Of a stretch of 64,000 nt of DNA, positions 50,066-57,627 are shown one piece after another (the first letter of the stretch is position 1; every line of letters begins with the position of its first letter). Position numbers and translations under genes: made by a program. The notes under the pieces were generated by a model, which did not search any database, was not told the origin of the DNA, and worked only from the letters and a program-made list of their open reading frames with translations. The DNA is from Burkholderia stagnalis (GTDB lineage: Bacteria > Pseudomonadota > Gammaproteobacteria > Burkholderiales > Burkholderiaceae): assembly GCF_902830275.1 (NCBI RefSeq), contig NZ_CADESW010000002.1, forward strand, positions 1 through 64,000, written 5' to 3'.

Positions 50066-50629
50066 ATGGCATCAGACAAGGAACTCGCCGACTTTCTGGC
50101 GGGCGTCGAAAGGCGCGCGTTCAAGCAGGCTGCGTACGCAGTGCGGGACGATGACGCGTCGCTCGACATCGTGCAGGACGCGATGATCAAGCTGGCGGAG
50201 AAATACGGCGACCGCCCGGCCGCGGAACTGCCGCTGCTGTTCCAGCGGATCCTGCAGAACGCGATCCACGACTGGTTCCGCCGGCAGAAGGTCCGCAACA
50301 CCTGGGTCACGCTGTTTTCGTCGCTGAACAATACGGACGACGAAGACTTCGACCCCCTCGAGACGCTCGAATCGGCCGACCAATCGCCGGGCGTCGAGAG
50401 CAGCGAGCACCGCCTCGAGCGGGAACAGGTTCTGGCCCTGATCGACGAAGAAATCCAGAAACTTCCGGCGCGTCAACGGGAAGCGTTCCTGATGCGTTAT
50501 TGGGAAGATATGGATGTCGCCGAGACTGCCGCCGCAATGGGGTGCTCCGAAGGCAGCGTCAAGACGCACTGCTCGCGAGCCACCCACACCCTGGCGCAAG
50601 CGCTCAAGGCCAAAGGAATCACGCTATGA
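50066..50629 (+). CDS. RNA polymerase sigma factor, ECF-like
   Basis: A 187-residue sigma factor with regions 2 and 4 only. Region 2 spans about 15-85 (VQDAMIKLAEKYGD, then NAIHDWFRRQKVR) and region 4 about 125-180 (LPARQREAFLMRYWEDMDVAETAAAMGCSEGSVKTH), joined by an acidic linker. It begins an operon: its stop overlaps the DUF3619 start (ATGA), followed by DUF3106 and RDD genes. Such neighbours suggest control by a membrane-bound anti-sigma factor, probably the DUF3619 protein. Target promoters are unknown. Confidence 0.9.
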   Translation: MASDKELADFLAGVERRAFKQAAYAVRDDDASLDIVQDAMIKLAEKYGDRPAAELPLLFQRILQNAIHDWFRRQKVRNTWVTLFSSLNNTDDEDFDPLETLESADQSPGVESSEHRLEREQVLALIDEEIQKLPARQREAFLMRYWEDMDVAETAAAMGCSEGSVKTHCSRATHTLAQALKAKGITL

Positions 50630-51054
50630 GCTCCGCTCCCTCAAATCGAGAACACGAATTCGCGCTGAAGGTGCGCCGCGCGCTGGACGAGCGCGCTGCC
50701 GCGCTGCCGGCCGCGACCACCGACCGGCTGGCGGCCGCCCGCCAGGCCGCGCTCGCGCGCAAGAAGCCCGAGCCGGTGGCGGCGCCGGTGCTCGTGCCCG
50801 CATTTGCCGGCGCGGCCGGCGGCTATGCCCCGCCGCGCATGTCCCCGCACCCGCCGGCCTCGTTCGCGCGCCGCCTGCTGCGCGCATGGCCGCTCGCGCT
50901 GCTGCTCGCCGGCCTGGTCGGCATCGCGTACTGGGAAGACATGCAGCGCACCGCCGAGCTCGCCGACATCGACGCGGCGATGCTCAGCGACGACCTGCCG
51001 CTCAACGCGTATCTCGATCACGGGTTCAACGCGTATCTTTCGCACGCCCATTAA
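50626..51054 (+). CDS. DUF3619 family membrane protein, putative anti-sigma factor
   Basis: A 142-residue protein of the DUF3619 family. Residues 1-85 are soluble and helical with many Arg and Ala, residues about 88-106 form a single membrane segment (AWPLALLLAGLVGIAYW), and a short acidic periplasmic tail follows. Its position directly behind a sigma factor with a four-base overlap, and the cytoplasmic-domain-plus-one-helix layout, fit an anti-sigma factor, though no known anti-sigma motif is evident. That role is inference. Confidence 0.8.
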   Translation: MSSAPSNREHEFALKVRRALDERAAALPAATTDRLAAARQAALARKKPEPVAAPVLVPAFAGAAGGYAPPRMSPHPPASFARRLLRAWPLALLLAGLVGIAYWEDMQRTAELADIDAAMLSDDLPLNAYLDHGFNAYLSHAH

Positions 51055-51076
51055 ACAACACGAGGGGATCGCACGG

Positions 51077-51835
51077 GTGAGTCAGAAACGCGGCCTGGCC
51101 GTATTCTTCGGATGCGTGATCGCGATCGCCGTCGCCTATGTCGCCACCTATTCGCGCTTTCACCCGCAGCCTGAAGCCGTCGCCGTCGCGACCAGCGCAC
51201 CCGCGCTCGCGTCGGCCGCGATCGCGCTGACCGCCGATCTCGCGCCCCTGCCGGCTACCGCCGGCCCGCTCGCATGGGCGCGCCTGACGCCCGCGCAGCA
51301 CGTCGCGCTCGCGCCGTTCGCCGGCCAGTGGGATTCGTTCAGCGACGCCCGCAAGCGCAAATGGCTGAAGATCGCCGCCCGTTACCCGAAGATGACGCCC
51401 GACGTGCAGAAGCGCCTGCAGGAGCGCATGACCGAATGGGTCGGGATGACGCCCGAGCAGCGCCGCGTCGCGCGCGAGAACTACCAGACCGCGAAGGACC
51501 TGTCCGCGCAGGCCCGCGAGCGCGCGTGGAAGGCCTACCAGCAGTTGCCCGAGGAACAGAAGGAACGCCTCGCGGCCGCCGAGCGCCGCCGCCGGCCGAC
51601 CGTCGTCAGCGCGCCGCCGACCGGCAAGGCCGATCGCGACGTGCGCCGCCTCGTCAACGCGCACGACCATTCGGCCAGCGCGCCCGGCACCGCGCTCGTG
51701 CAGCAGCAGCCCGCGTCGAGCGGCGCCGCCGCGCCGCCGGCCGTCGCGTCGGCCACCGCGGGCGCAGCCCCGGCACCGGCCGCACCGACGCCCGTGTCGC
51801 CCGCCGACGCGCCGTCGCTGTTCAAGGGCTCCTGA
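51077..51835 (+). CDS. DUF3106 family protein, exported, with CpxP/Spy-like LTxxQ motifs
   Basis: A 252-residue protein. An N-terminal membrane segment (residues about 6-24) anchors or exports it. The middle part (about 65-175) is helical and carries LTPAQ, MTPDVQ and MTPEQRR motifs, like the LTxxQ repeats of the periplasmic CpxP/Spy/CnrX families. The last 60 residues are Ala/Pro-rich. I chose a GTG start at 51077 with GAGGGG nine bases before it. A periplasmic sensor or chaperone role in the sigma factor operon is inference. Confidence 0.75.
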   Translation: MSQKRGLAVFFGCVIAIAVAYVATYSRFHPQPEAVAVATSAPALASAAIALTADLAPLPATAGPLAWARLTPAQHVALAPFAGQWDSFSDARKRKWLKIAARYPKMTPDVQKRLQERMTEWVGMTPEQRRVARENYQTAKDLSAQARERAWKAYQQLPEEQKERLAAAERRRRPTVVSAPPTGKADRDVRRLVNAHDHSASAPGTALVQQQPASSGAAAPPAVASATAGAAPAPAAPTPVSPADAPSLFKGS

Positions 51836-51841
51836 GCGGCC

Positions 51842-52342
51842 GTGCCGCACGCGAGCGCGCCCCTGCCCACCCCGCCGTCCGTCCGGCGGCGTCTCGCCGC
51901 GCTGCTCTACGAAGGCGTGCTGCTGTTCGGCGTCGTGTTCTTCGCCGGCCTCGCATTCAGCCTCGCGCTGCAGCAGCGCAACGGCCTTGCCCATCACAAC
52001 CTGCTCGCCGCGTGGATCGCGCTCGTGGTCGGCGCGTATTTCGTCTGGTTCTGGACCCACGGCGGCCAGACGCTGCCGATGAAGACGTGGCGCCTGCGGA
52101 TCGAGTCGGCCAGCGGCCGGCCGCTGCGCGCGGGCCATGCGCTCGTCCGCTATGCGCTCGGCTGGCTGTGGTTCCTGCCGCCGCTCGCGCTGCATCCGCT
52201 CGCCGGCCTGTCCGTGCCCGTCACGCTGGCGCTCACCGGCGCGTGGATCGCCGCCTGGGCCGCCGCGGCGCGGCTGCATCCGGCCCGCCAGTTCCCGCAC
52301 GACCGCCTCGCGCGCACCCGCGTCGTCGCGCTGCCGCGCTGA
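51842..52342 (+). CDS. RDD family membrane protein
   Basis: A 166-residue RDD-type protein with about four membrane segments; FWTHGGQTLPMKTWRLRIES is the family signature loop. Starts with GTG six bases after the DUF3106 stop, so it is the fourth gene of the sigma factor operon. RDD proteins have been linked to ion or small-molecule transport, but no activity is predicted here. The RDD signature's first half (R-R-L-A-A-L-L-Y-E) has E where the second Asp is often found. Confidence 0.85.
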   Translation: MPHASAPLPTPPSVRRRLAALLYEGVLLFGVVFFAGLAFSLALQQRNGLAHHNLLAAWIALVVGAYFVWFWTHGGQTLPMKTWRLRIESASGRPLRAGHALVRYALGWLWFLPPLALHPLAGLSVPVTLALTGAWIAAWAAAARLHPARQFPHDRLARTRVVALPR

Positions 52343-52462
52343 GGGCCGAGCGCCGCGCAGATGCCGCGTCCGGGCCACCCTGAGCCGCCCTGAGCCGGTC
52401 GCCCGATCGCGCCGGAAAATTCATCCGTGAACGCACCCGGCACGCCGTAATAAGAACATCTT

Positions 52463-52484
52463 GTGACTGTCACTGCACAGTCAC
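52463..52484. promoter_or_regulatory. Inverted repeat GTGACTG-N8-CAGTCAC upstream of lpxH
   Basis: Perfect seven-base arms, eight bases apart, 47 bases before the metallophosphoesterase start. Candidate operator or small RNA hairpin; no promoter boxes could be fixed around it. Confidence 0.5.
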
Positions 52485-52530
52485 GCCCGCATGGCGGAAT
52501 GCCGGTAATGTCAACCGGCGCGAGTCATGC

Positions 52531-53466
52531 ATGGGCCAGAAAACGTCCGCGACCTCCCTGTTCCGTCACCCGCTCGGCGCACGCGCCGCCACCGCTTTCC
52601 TGTCCGGTTCGGCCACGGCCGACGCCCTTGCCGCGCAAGAGCCGCCCGGCGCGTCCGCCAGGCAGCGCGACGACCACGAACCGTCCGCCCATCGCTACCG
52701 CACCATCTGGCTGTCCGACATCCATCTCGGCTCGAGCGGCTGCCAGGCCAGCTACCTGCTCGACTTCCTGCGCCACCACGAATCGGAATACCTGTACCTC
52801 GTCGGCGACATCATCGACGGCTGGCAGCTGAAGAAAGGCTGGTACTGGCCGCAGGCGCACAACGACGTCGTGCAGAAGATCCTGCGCAAGGCACGCAAGG
52901 GCACGCAGGTCGTCTACATCCCCGGCAACCACGACGAAGGCGCGCGACAGTTCTGCGACCTCGCGTTCGGCGACATCCAGGTGCGCGGCGAGGCGTTCCA
53001 TACGACGCTCGCAGGCAAACGTTTGTGGATCGTGCACGGCGATCTGTTCGACGGCGTGATCCAGCACGCGAAATGGCTCGCGTATCTCGGCGACACGCTC
53101 TACACGCTGATCCTCGTGCTGAACCGCTGGTTCAACCGGATCCGCAGCCGCCTCGGCTTCCAGTACTGGTCGCTGTCGCAATACCTGAAGCACCAGGTGA
53201 AGAACGCGGTCAACTTCATCTCGCAGTTCGAGACCGTGATGACCGACGAGGCGCGCCGCCGCGGCTGCGACGGCGTCGTGTGCGGCCACATCCACAAGGC
53301 GGAGATTCGCGACATCGACGGCGTGCTGTACTGCAACGACGGCGACTGGGTCGAAAGCCTGTCCGCACTCGTCGAAACGATGGAAGGCGAACTGAAAGTC
53401 GTCTACTGGACGGTGATGCGCACGCCGCCCGAAACCGCCTCGCGCAAGACCAAGGCCACCGCCTGA
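52531..53466 (+). CDS. lpxH: UDP-2,3-diacylglucosamine diphosphatase-like metallophosphoesterase
   Basis: A 311-residue calcineurin-like phosphoesterase. The metal ligands are D63 and H65 (LSDIHLGS), D93 (VGDIIDGW), N133-H134 (PGNHDE) and the later VHGD and CGHIHKAEIR motifs. This is the LpxH-like group, which removes UMP from UDP-2,3-diacylglucosamine in lipid A synthesis; some members of this longer branch have other lipid substrates. About 50 N-terminal residues lie before the domain and are low-complexity. It is followed by a glycosyltransferase gene 43 bases later. Confidence 0.85.
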   Translation: MGQKTSATSLFRHPLGARAATAFLSGSATADALAAQEPPGASARQRDDHEPSAHRYRTIWLSDIHLGSSGCQASYLLDFLRHHESEYLYLVGDIIDGWQLKKGWYWPQAHNDVVQKILRKARKGTQVVYIPGNHDEGARQFCDLAFGDIQVRGEAFHTTLAGKRLWIVHGDLFDGVIQHAKWLAYLGDTLYTLILVLNRWFNRIRSRLGFQYWSLSQYLKHQVKNAVNFISQFETVMTDEARRRGCDGVVCGHIHKAEIRDIDGVLYCNDGDWVESLSALVETMEGELKVVYWTVMRTPPETASRKTKATA

Positions 53467-53509
53467 CCCCCGCCACTGCTTGGCACTCTCTTACAGGACA
53501 CATGCCGCG

Positions 53510-54544
53510 ATGAAGATCATGATCGTCACCGACGCGTGGGAACCGCAGGTCAACGGCGTCGTGCGCACGCTGAAGAGCACGTCCCGCGAACTCACCGCGC
53601 TCGGCCACCGCGTCGAGCTGCTGACGCCGCTCGAGTTCCGCACGGTGCCCTGCCCGACCTACCCGGAAATCCGCCTGTCGATCCTGCCGTACCGCAAGCT
53701 GCGCGCAAGGATCGACGCGTTCGCGCCCGACGCGCTGCACATCGCGACCGAAGGCCCGCTCGGCCTCGCCGCGCGCCGCTATGCGCGCGCGCGCAAGCTG
53801 CCGTTCACGACCGCGTATCACACGCGCTTCCCCGAATACGTGCAGGCGCGCTTCGGCATTCCGCTCACCGCGACCTATCGCTTCCTGCGCTGGTTCCACG
53901 GCCCGTCGCGCGCGGTGATGGCGCCCACGCCGGTCGTGCGGGACGACCTCGAGAAATTCGGCTTCACGAACGTCGTGCTGTGGACACGCGGCGTGGATCT
54001 CGATATCTTCCGGCCCATGGAATCCAAGGTCCTCAACACCGTCCGGCCGATCTTCCTGTACGTCGGGCGGGTCGCGATCGAGAAGAACGTCGAGGCGTTC
54101 CTGCGGCTCGACCTGCCCGGCTCGAAGTGGGTCGCGGGCGAAGGCCCGGCACTCGCGGAGCTGAAGTCGCGCTACCCGGAAGCGAATTATCTCGGCGTGC
54201 TGTCGCAGGCCGAGCTCGCGAAGGTGTACGCGGCCGCCGACGTGTTCGTGTTCCCGAGCCGCACCGACACCTTCGGGCTCGTGCTGCTCGAGGCGCTCGC
54301 GTGCGGCACGCCGGTCGCCGCGTATCCGGTCACCGGCCCGATCGACGTGCTCGGCGACGGCAGCGCAGGCGCGATGCACGAGGACCTTCAGGAAGCCTGC
54401 CTCGAAGCGCTGAAGATCGAGCGCGCGACCGCCCGCGAATGGGCGGAGCGCTTCTCGTGGCGCGCCGCGTCCGAGCAGTTCGCGTCGCATCTGCAGCCGC
54501 TACCGAGGGACGCCTACACGACCGCCGAAGGTGCCGCCGTTTGA
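53510..54544 (+). CDS. Glycosyltransferase family 4 protein
   Basis: A 344-residue GT-B fold glycosyltransferase. The N-terminal half has VTDAWEPQVNGVVRTL, and the donor-binding half has FLYVGRVAIEKNVEAFL and SRTDTFGLVLLEALACGTPVAAYPV with the E-x7-E type pair. The closest feel is to GT4 enzymes acting on phosphatidylinositol or diacylglycerol (PimB/MgtA-like), so a glycolipid product is possible. It lies between lpxH and dgkA and overlaps the latter. Confidence 0.88.
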   Translation: MKIMIVTDAWEPQVNGVVRTLKSTSRELTALGHRVELLTPLEFRTVPCPTYPEIRLSILPYRKLRARIDAFAPDALHIATEGPLGLAARRYARARKLPFTTAYHTRFPEYVQARFGIPLTATYRFLRWFHGPSRAVMAPTPVVRDDLEKFGFTNVVLWTRGVDLDIFRPMESKVLNTVRPIFLYVGRVAIEKNVEAFLRLDLPGSKWVAGEGPALAELKSRYPEANYLGVLSQAELAKVYAAADVFVFPSRTDTFGLVLLEALACGTPVAAYPVTGPIDVLGDGSAGAMHEDLQEACLEALKIERATAREWAERFSWRAASEQFASHLQPLPRDAYTTAEGAAV

Positions 54545-55086
54545 AAAGAGACCCGCACGACCACGCTCCCCCACCCTCCGCCCGAGCCCATCGGCACCGG
54601 CCGTTCGACGAGGACGAGCCGGCGGGCGCCGACACGCCCGCCGATGCGCAGGCGCACGAACCGCTCGGCACCGACGATCCGCTCGCGCCGCTGCCGCCGA
54701 ACCCGTACAAGGGCAACCGCGGCCTCACGCGCGCGTGGTACGCGCTCAAGCATTCGCTGAACGGCTTCCGGGTCGCGATCCGCGAGGAGAGCGCGTTCCG
54801 CCAGGAACTGACGCTCGCCGCGCTGTTGCTGCCGATCGGCGCGTTTGCGCCGGTGCCGGCCGCATCGCGCGCGCTGCTGATCGCGTCGGTGCTGCTGGTG
54901 CTGATCGTCGAGCTGCTGAACTCGAGCCTCGAGGCCGCGATCGACCGCATCTCGCTCGAGCGCCACGAGCTGTCGAAACGCGCGAAGGATCTCGGCAGCG
55001 CGGCCGTCACGGTCGCGCTGTTCGCGTGCGTGACGACCTGGGGCTTCGTGCTCGGCCCGGTCGTCGCGGGCTGGCTCGGCTTCTAG
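54541..55086 (+). CDS. dgkA: Diacylglycerol kinase
   Basis: A 181-residue protein whose C-terminal 120 residues match the small trimeric membrane diacylglycerol kinase: FRQELTLAALLLPIGAF, the three membrane helices and the catalytic ELLNSSLEAAIDRIS segment. It phosphorylates diacylglycerol to phosphatidic acid for lipid recycling. About 55 N-terminal residues are His/Pro/Asp-rich and outside the family. I chose a TTG start at 54541 that overlaps the glycosyltransferase stop (TTGA), the only start giving an in-phase coupled gene. Confidence 0.85.
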   Translation: MKRDPHDHAPPPSARAHRHRPFDEDEPAGADTPADAQAHEPLGTDDPLAPLPPNPYKGNRGLTRAWYALKHSLNGFRVAIREESAFRQELTLAALLLPIGAFAPVPAASRALLIASVLLVLIVELLNSSLEAAIDRISLERHELSKRAKDLGSAAVTVALFACVTTWGFVLGPVVAGWLGF

Positions 55087-55281
55087 CCACACGGCGCGTC
55101 GCGATGCCGCGTGCCGCGGCGCAACATCGCGGGGCAGACCCTCCGGATCACGAAATGCACCGGGCCGGCGTCACCGCGGTTTATAATCGTCCGCCAGACT
55201 TATAACAGCAACCCGCGCCGGACGAATCACGCAGCATCGATTGCAGCGCCTGCCAGTCCGGCACACACAGGGCCGGACGAC

Positions 55282-56025
55282 ATGGAAGCGAAACCTCCCC
55301 GCCGCACCCGAGAACGGATTCTCGAGCTGTCGTTGAAACTCTTCAACGAGATCGGCGAACCGAACGTCACCACCACGACGATCGCCGAGGAAATGGAAAT
55401 CAGCCCAGGCAACCTGTACTACCATTTCCGCAATAAAGACGACATCATCAACAGCATCTTCGCGCAGTTCGAGCAGGCGATCGAAAAGCGCCTGCGCTTT
55501 CCCGAAGATCACCGTCCGACGATCGACGAAACATGGTCGTACCTGCAGTACATGGCCGACTTCATGTGGACGTACCGCTTCCTCTATCGCGACCTGAACG
55601 ACCTGCTCGCGCGCAACCGTACGCTCGAGACGCACTTCAAGCAGATCATCAGCCACAAGGTGCGCTTCGCGCGCGAGATGTGCGAACTGCTCGTATCCGA
55701 TGCCGAGATGGTCGCGACGCCCGCCGAGATCGCGGTCATCGCCACCAACATGGCCGTGATCTCGACCTACTGGCTGTCGTACCAGTACGTGATGCACCCG
55801 CGCAAGTACAACGACCAGGACGCGATCCGCGAGGAGCTGCACCAGGTCAGCATGCACGTGATCTCCGTGATGGCGCCGTACCTGCGCGGCCGCTCGCGGC
55901 AACTGTTCGACGATCTCGTGTCCGGCAAGCTGCCCAAGCGCGAATTCGCCGACTACCTGCCGCCGCGCGACGGATCGACGCGTGCCGCCGCTGCGCTGGC
56001 CGCCGCAAAGGACGCGAAGCAATGA
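55282..56025 (+). CDS. TetR/AcrR family transcriptional regulator
   Basis: A 247-residue repressor. The N-terminal helix-turn-helix is clear (ILELSLKLFNEIGEPNVTTTTIAEEMEISPGNLYYHFRNKDDII, residues about 13-57, shown here in part as the motif NLYYHFRNKDDI). The long C-terminal ligand domain ends in a basic tail. A TATAAT box at 55182-55187 lies about 95 bases before the start. Its stop overlaps the LOG-type gene by four bases (ATGA), so the regulator and that enzyme are coupled. Ligand unknown. Confidence 0.9.
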   Translation: MEAKPPRRTRERILELSLKLFNEIGEPNVTTTTIAEEMEISPGNLYYHFRNKDDIINSIFAQFEQAIEKRLRFPEDHRPTIDETWSYLQYMADFMWTYRFLYRDLNDLLARNRTLETHFKQIISHKVRFAREMCELLVSDAEMVATPAEIAVIATNMAVISTYWLSYQYVMHPRKYNDQDAIREELHQVSMHVISVMAPYLRGRSRQLFDDLVSGKLPKREFADYLPPRDGSTRAAAALAAAKDAKQ

Positions 56026-56603
56026 AGGCAGTCTGCGTTTATTGCGGGTCGTCGCCCGGCGTACGGCCGGTGTATGCCGACGCCGCGCGCGCCTTTGGCC
56101 GCGCGCTCGTCGAGGCGGGCCTCACGCTCGTCTACGGCGGCGGCCGCGTCGGGCTGATGGGCACGATCGCCGATGAAGTGATGGCGGCCGGCGGCCGCGC
56201 GGTCGGCGTGATTCCCGAGCTGCTCGTCGACAAGGAAGTCGGCCACACGGGCCTGTCGGAGCTGCATGTCGTGCCCGACATGCACCACCGCAAGAAGATG
56301 ATGGCCGACCTCGCCGACGCGTTCGTCGCGATGCCCGGCGGCGCCGGCACGCTCGAGGAATTCTTCGAGGTCTACACGTGGGCGCAGCTCGGCTACCACC
56401 GCAAGCCCGTCGCGCTCTACAACATCGATTCGTTCTACGATCCGCTGATCACGCTGCTCCAGCATACGGTCGACGAGGGCTTCATGCGCCCCGCGTACTT
56501 CGACGCGCTGTGCATCGATGCCGACCCGGCCGCGCTGATCGAGCGGCTGCGCCGCTACCAGCCGCCCGCGCGCGACAAGTGGGCACCCGACGAAACGGAA
56601 TGA
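56022..56603 (+). CDS. LOG family protein (TIGR00730 Rossmann fold nucleotide hydrolase)
   Basis: A 193-residue protein of the Lonely Guy family. R90-K91 (MHHRKKMM) and P105-G-G-x-G-T-x-x-E113 (MPGGAGTLEE) form the active site that splits nucleoside 5'-monophosphates, including cytokinin ribotides, into base and ribose 5-phosphate. Bacterial members also act on AMP and GMP-like nucleotides. Overlaps the TetR gene and is followed by an SDR gene 40 bases on. Confidence 0.92.
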   Translation: MKAVCVYCGSSPGVRPVYADAARAFGRALVEAGLTLVYGGGRVGLMGTIADEVMAAGGRAVGVIPELLVDKEVGHTGLSELHVVPDMHHRKKMMADLADAFVAMPGGAGTLEEFFEVYTWAQLGYHRKPVALYNIDSFYDPLITLLQHTVDEGFMRPAYFDALCIDADPAALIERLRRYQPPARDKWAPDETE

Positions 56604-56643
56604 CCCGCGGCACGGCCCGCGGAACGACCGGAAACCCCGCACG

Positions 56644-57405
56644 ATGACCGCACCGTCCGAACGCAAAGTCGTCCTCATCACCGGCGCGAGCCGCGGCATC
56701 GGCCGCGCGAGCGCCGTGCTCGCGGCCGCACGCGGCTGGGATGTCGGCATCAACTACGCGCGCGACGCGGCCGCGGCCGAGGTGACCGCCGCCGCCGTGC
56801 GCGATGCCGGCGGCCGCGCGTGCGTCGTGGCGGGCGACGTGTCGAGCGAAGCGGACGTCGTCGCGATGTTCGACACGGTCGCCGCCGCGTTCGGCCGGCT
56901 CGACGCGCTCGTCAACAACGCGGGTATCGTCGCGCCATCCCTACCGCTCGCCGACATGCCGGTCGACCGGCTGCGGCGGGTGTTCGACATCAACGTGCTC
57001 GGCGCGTACCTGTGCGCGCGCGAGGCCGCGCGCCGGCTGTCGACCGATCGCGGCGGCCGCGGCGGCGCGATCGTCAACGTGTCGTCGATCGCGTCGCGGC
57101 TCGGCTCGCCGAACGAATACGTCGACTATGCGGGCTCGAAGGGCGCGGTCGATTCGCTGACGATCGGCCTCGCGAAGGAACTGGGCCCGCACGGCGTGCG
57201 GGTGAACGCCGTGCGGCCGGGCCTGATCGAGACCGACATCCACGCAAGCGGCGGCCAGCCGGGACGGGCCGCCCGGCTCGGCGCGCAGACCCCGATCGGC
57301 CGGGCGGGCGACGCGCAGGAAGTCGCCGAGGCGATCGTCTGGCTGCTCGGCGATGCCGCGTCGTACACGACGGGCGCCCTGCTCGACGTCGGCGGCGGCC
57401 GGTAA
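56644..57405 (+). CDS. SDR family oxidoreductase
   Basis: A 253-residue short-chain dehydrogenase. The NAD(P)-binding loop TGASRGIG (13-20), NNAG near residue 90, and the catalytic Y162-x3-K166 with an upstream Ser (NVSSIAS) are all intact. The C-terminal TTGALLDVGGG is the classic SDR end. It resembles glucose 1-dehydrogenase/FabG-like enzymes; the substrate is not predictable. Third gene of the TetR-LOG-SDR group. Confidence 0.9.
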   Translation: MTAPSERKVVLITGASRGIGRASAVLAAARGWDVGINYARDAAAAEVTAAAVRDAGGRACVVAGDVSSEADVVAMFDTVAAAFGRLDALVNNAGIVAPSLPLADMPVDRLRRVFDINVLGAYLCAREAARRLSTDRGGRGGAIVNVSSIASRLGSPNEYVDYAGSKGAVDSLTIGLAKELGPHGVRVNAVRPGLIETDIHASGGQPGRAARLGAQTPIGRAGDAQEVAEAIVWLLGDAASYTTGALLDVGGGR

Positions 57406-57627
57406 CCCGCCCGCGCGGCGCGCGGCTGTTGCATTTTCGCGACACCACCCAAACGCGCCACAAATCTCCACACTGCGTCCACATTTTTCGTAAACGACCG
57501 TAACAAATTCGTGATCTACTAGCGGCCGTGCAGACAGTCGGCGCCGCCGGCTGTCCGTTGCCGCCCGCGTGCGGCGCCTATCGGCCGGGCCCATGTCGCC
57601 CGGCCGGCCCGAACAGAGATCTTTTCC

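Noticed and set aside
55180..55206. GTTTATAA ... TTATAAC dyad upstream of the TetR gene as an autoregulatory operator
   Set aside because: The arms differ by an inserted base and the left arm is the -10 box itself; too weak to call.
57406..57627. Promoter or small gene in the gap before the ArnT-like gene
   Set aside because: Only weak, poorly spaced boxes near 57490-57525 and no short frame with a ribosome binding site.
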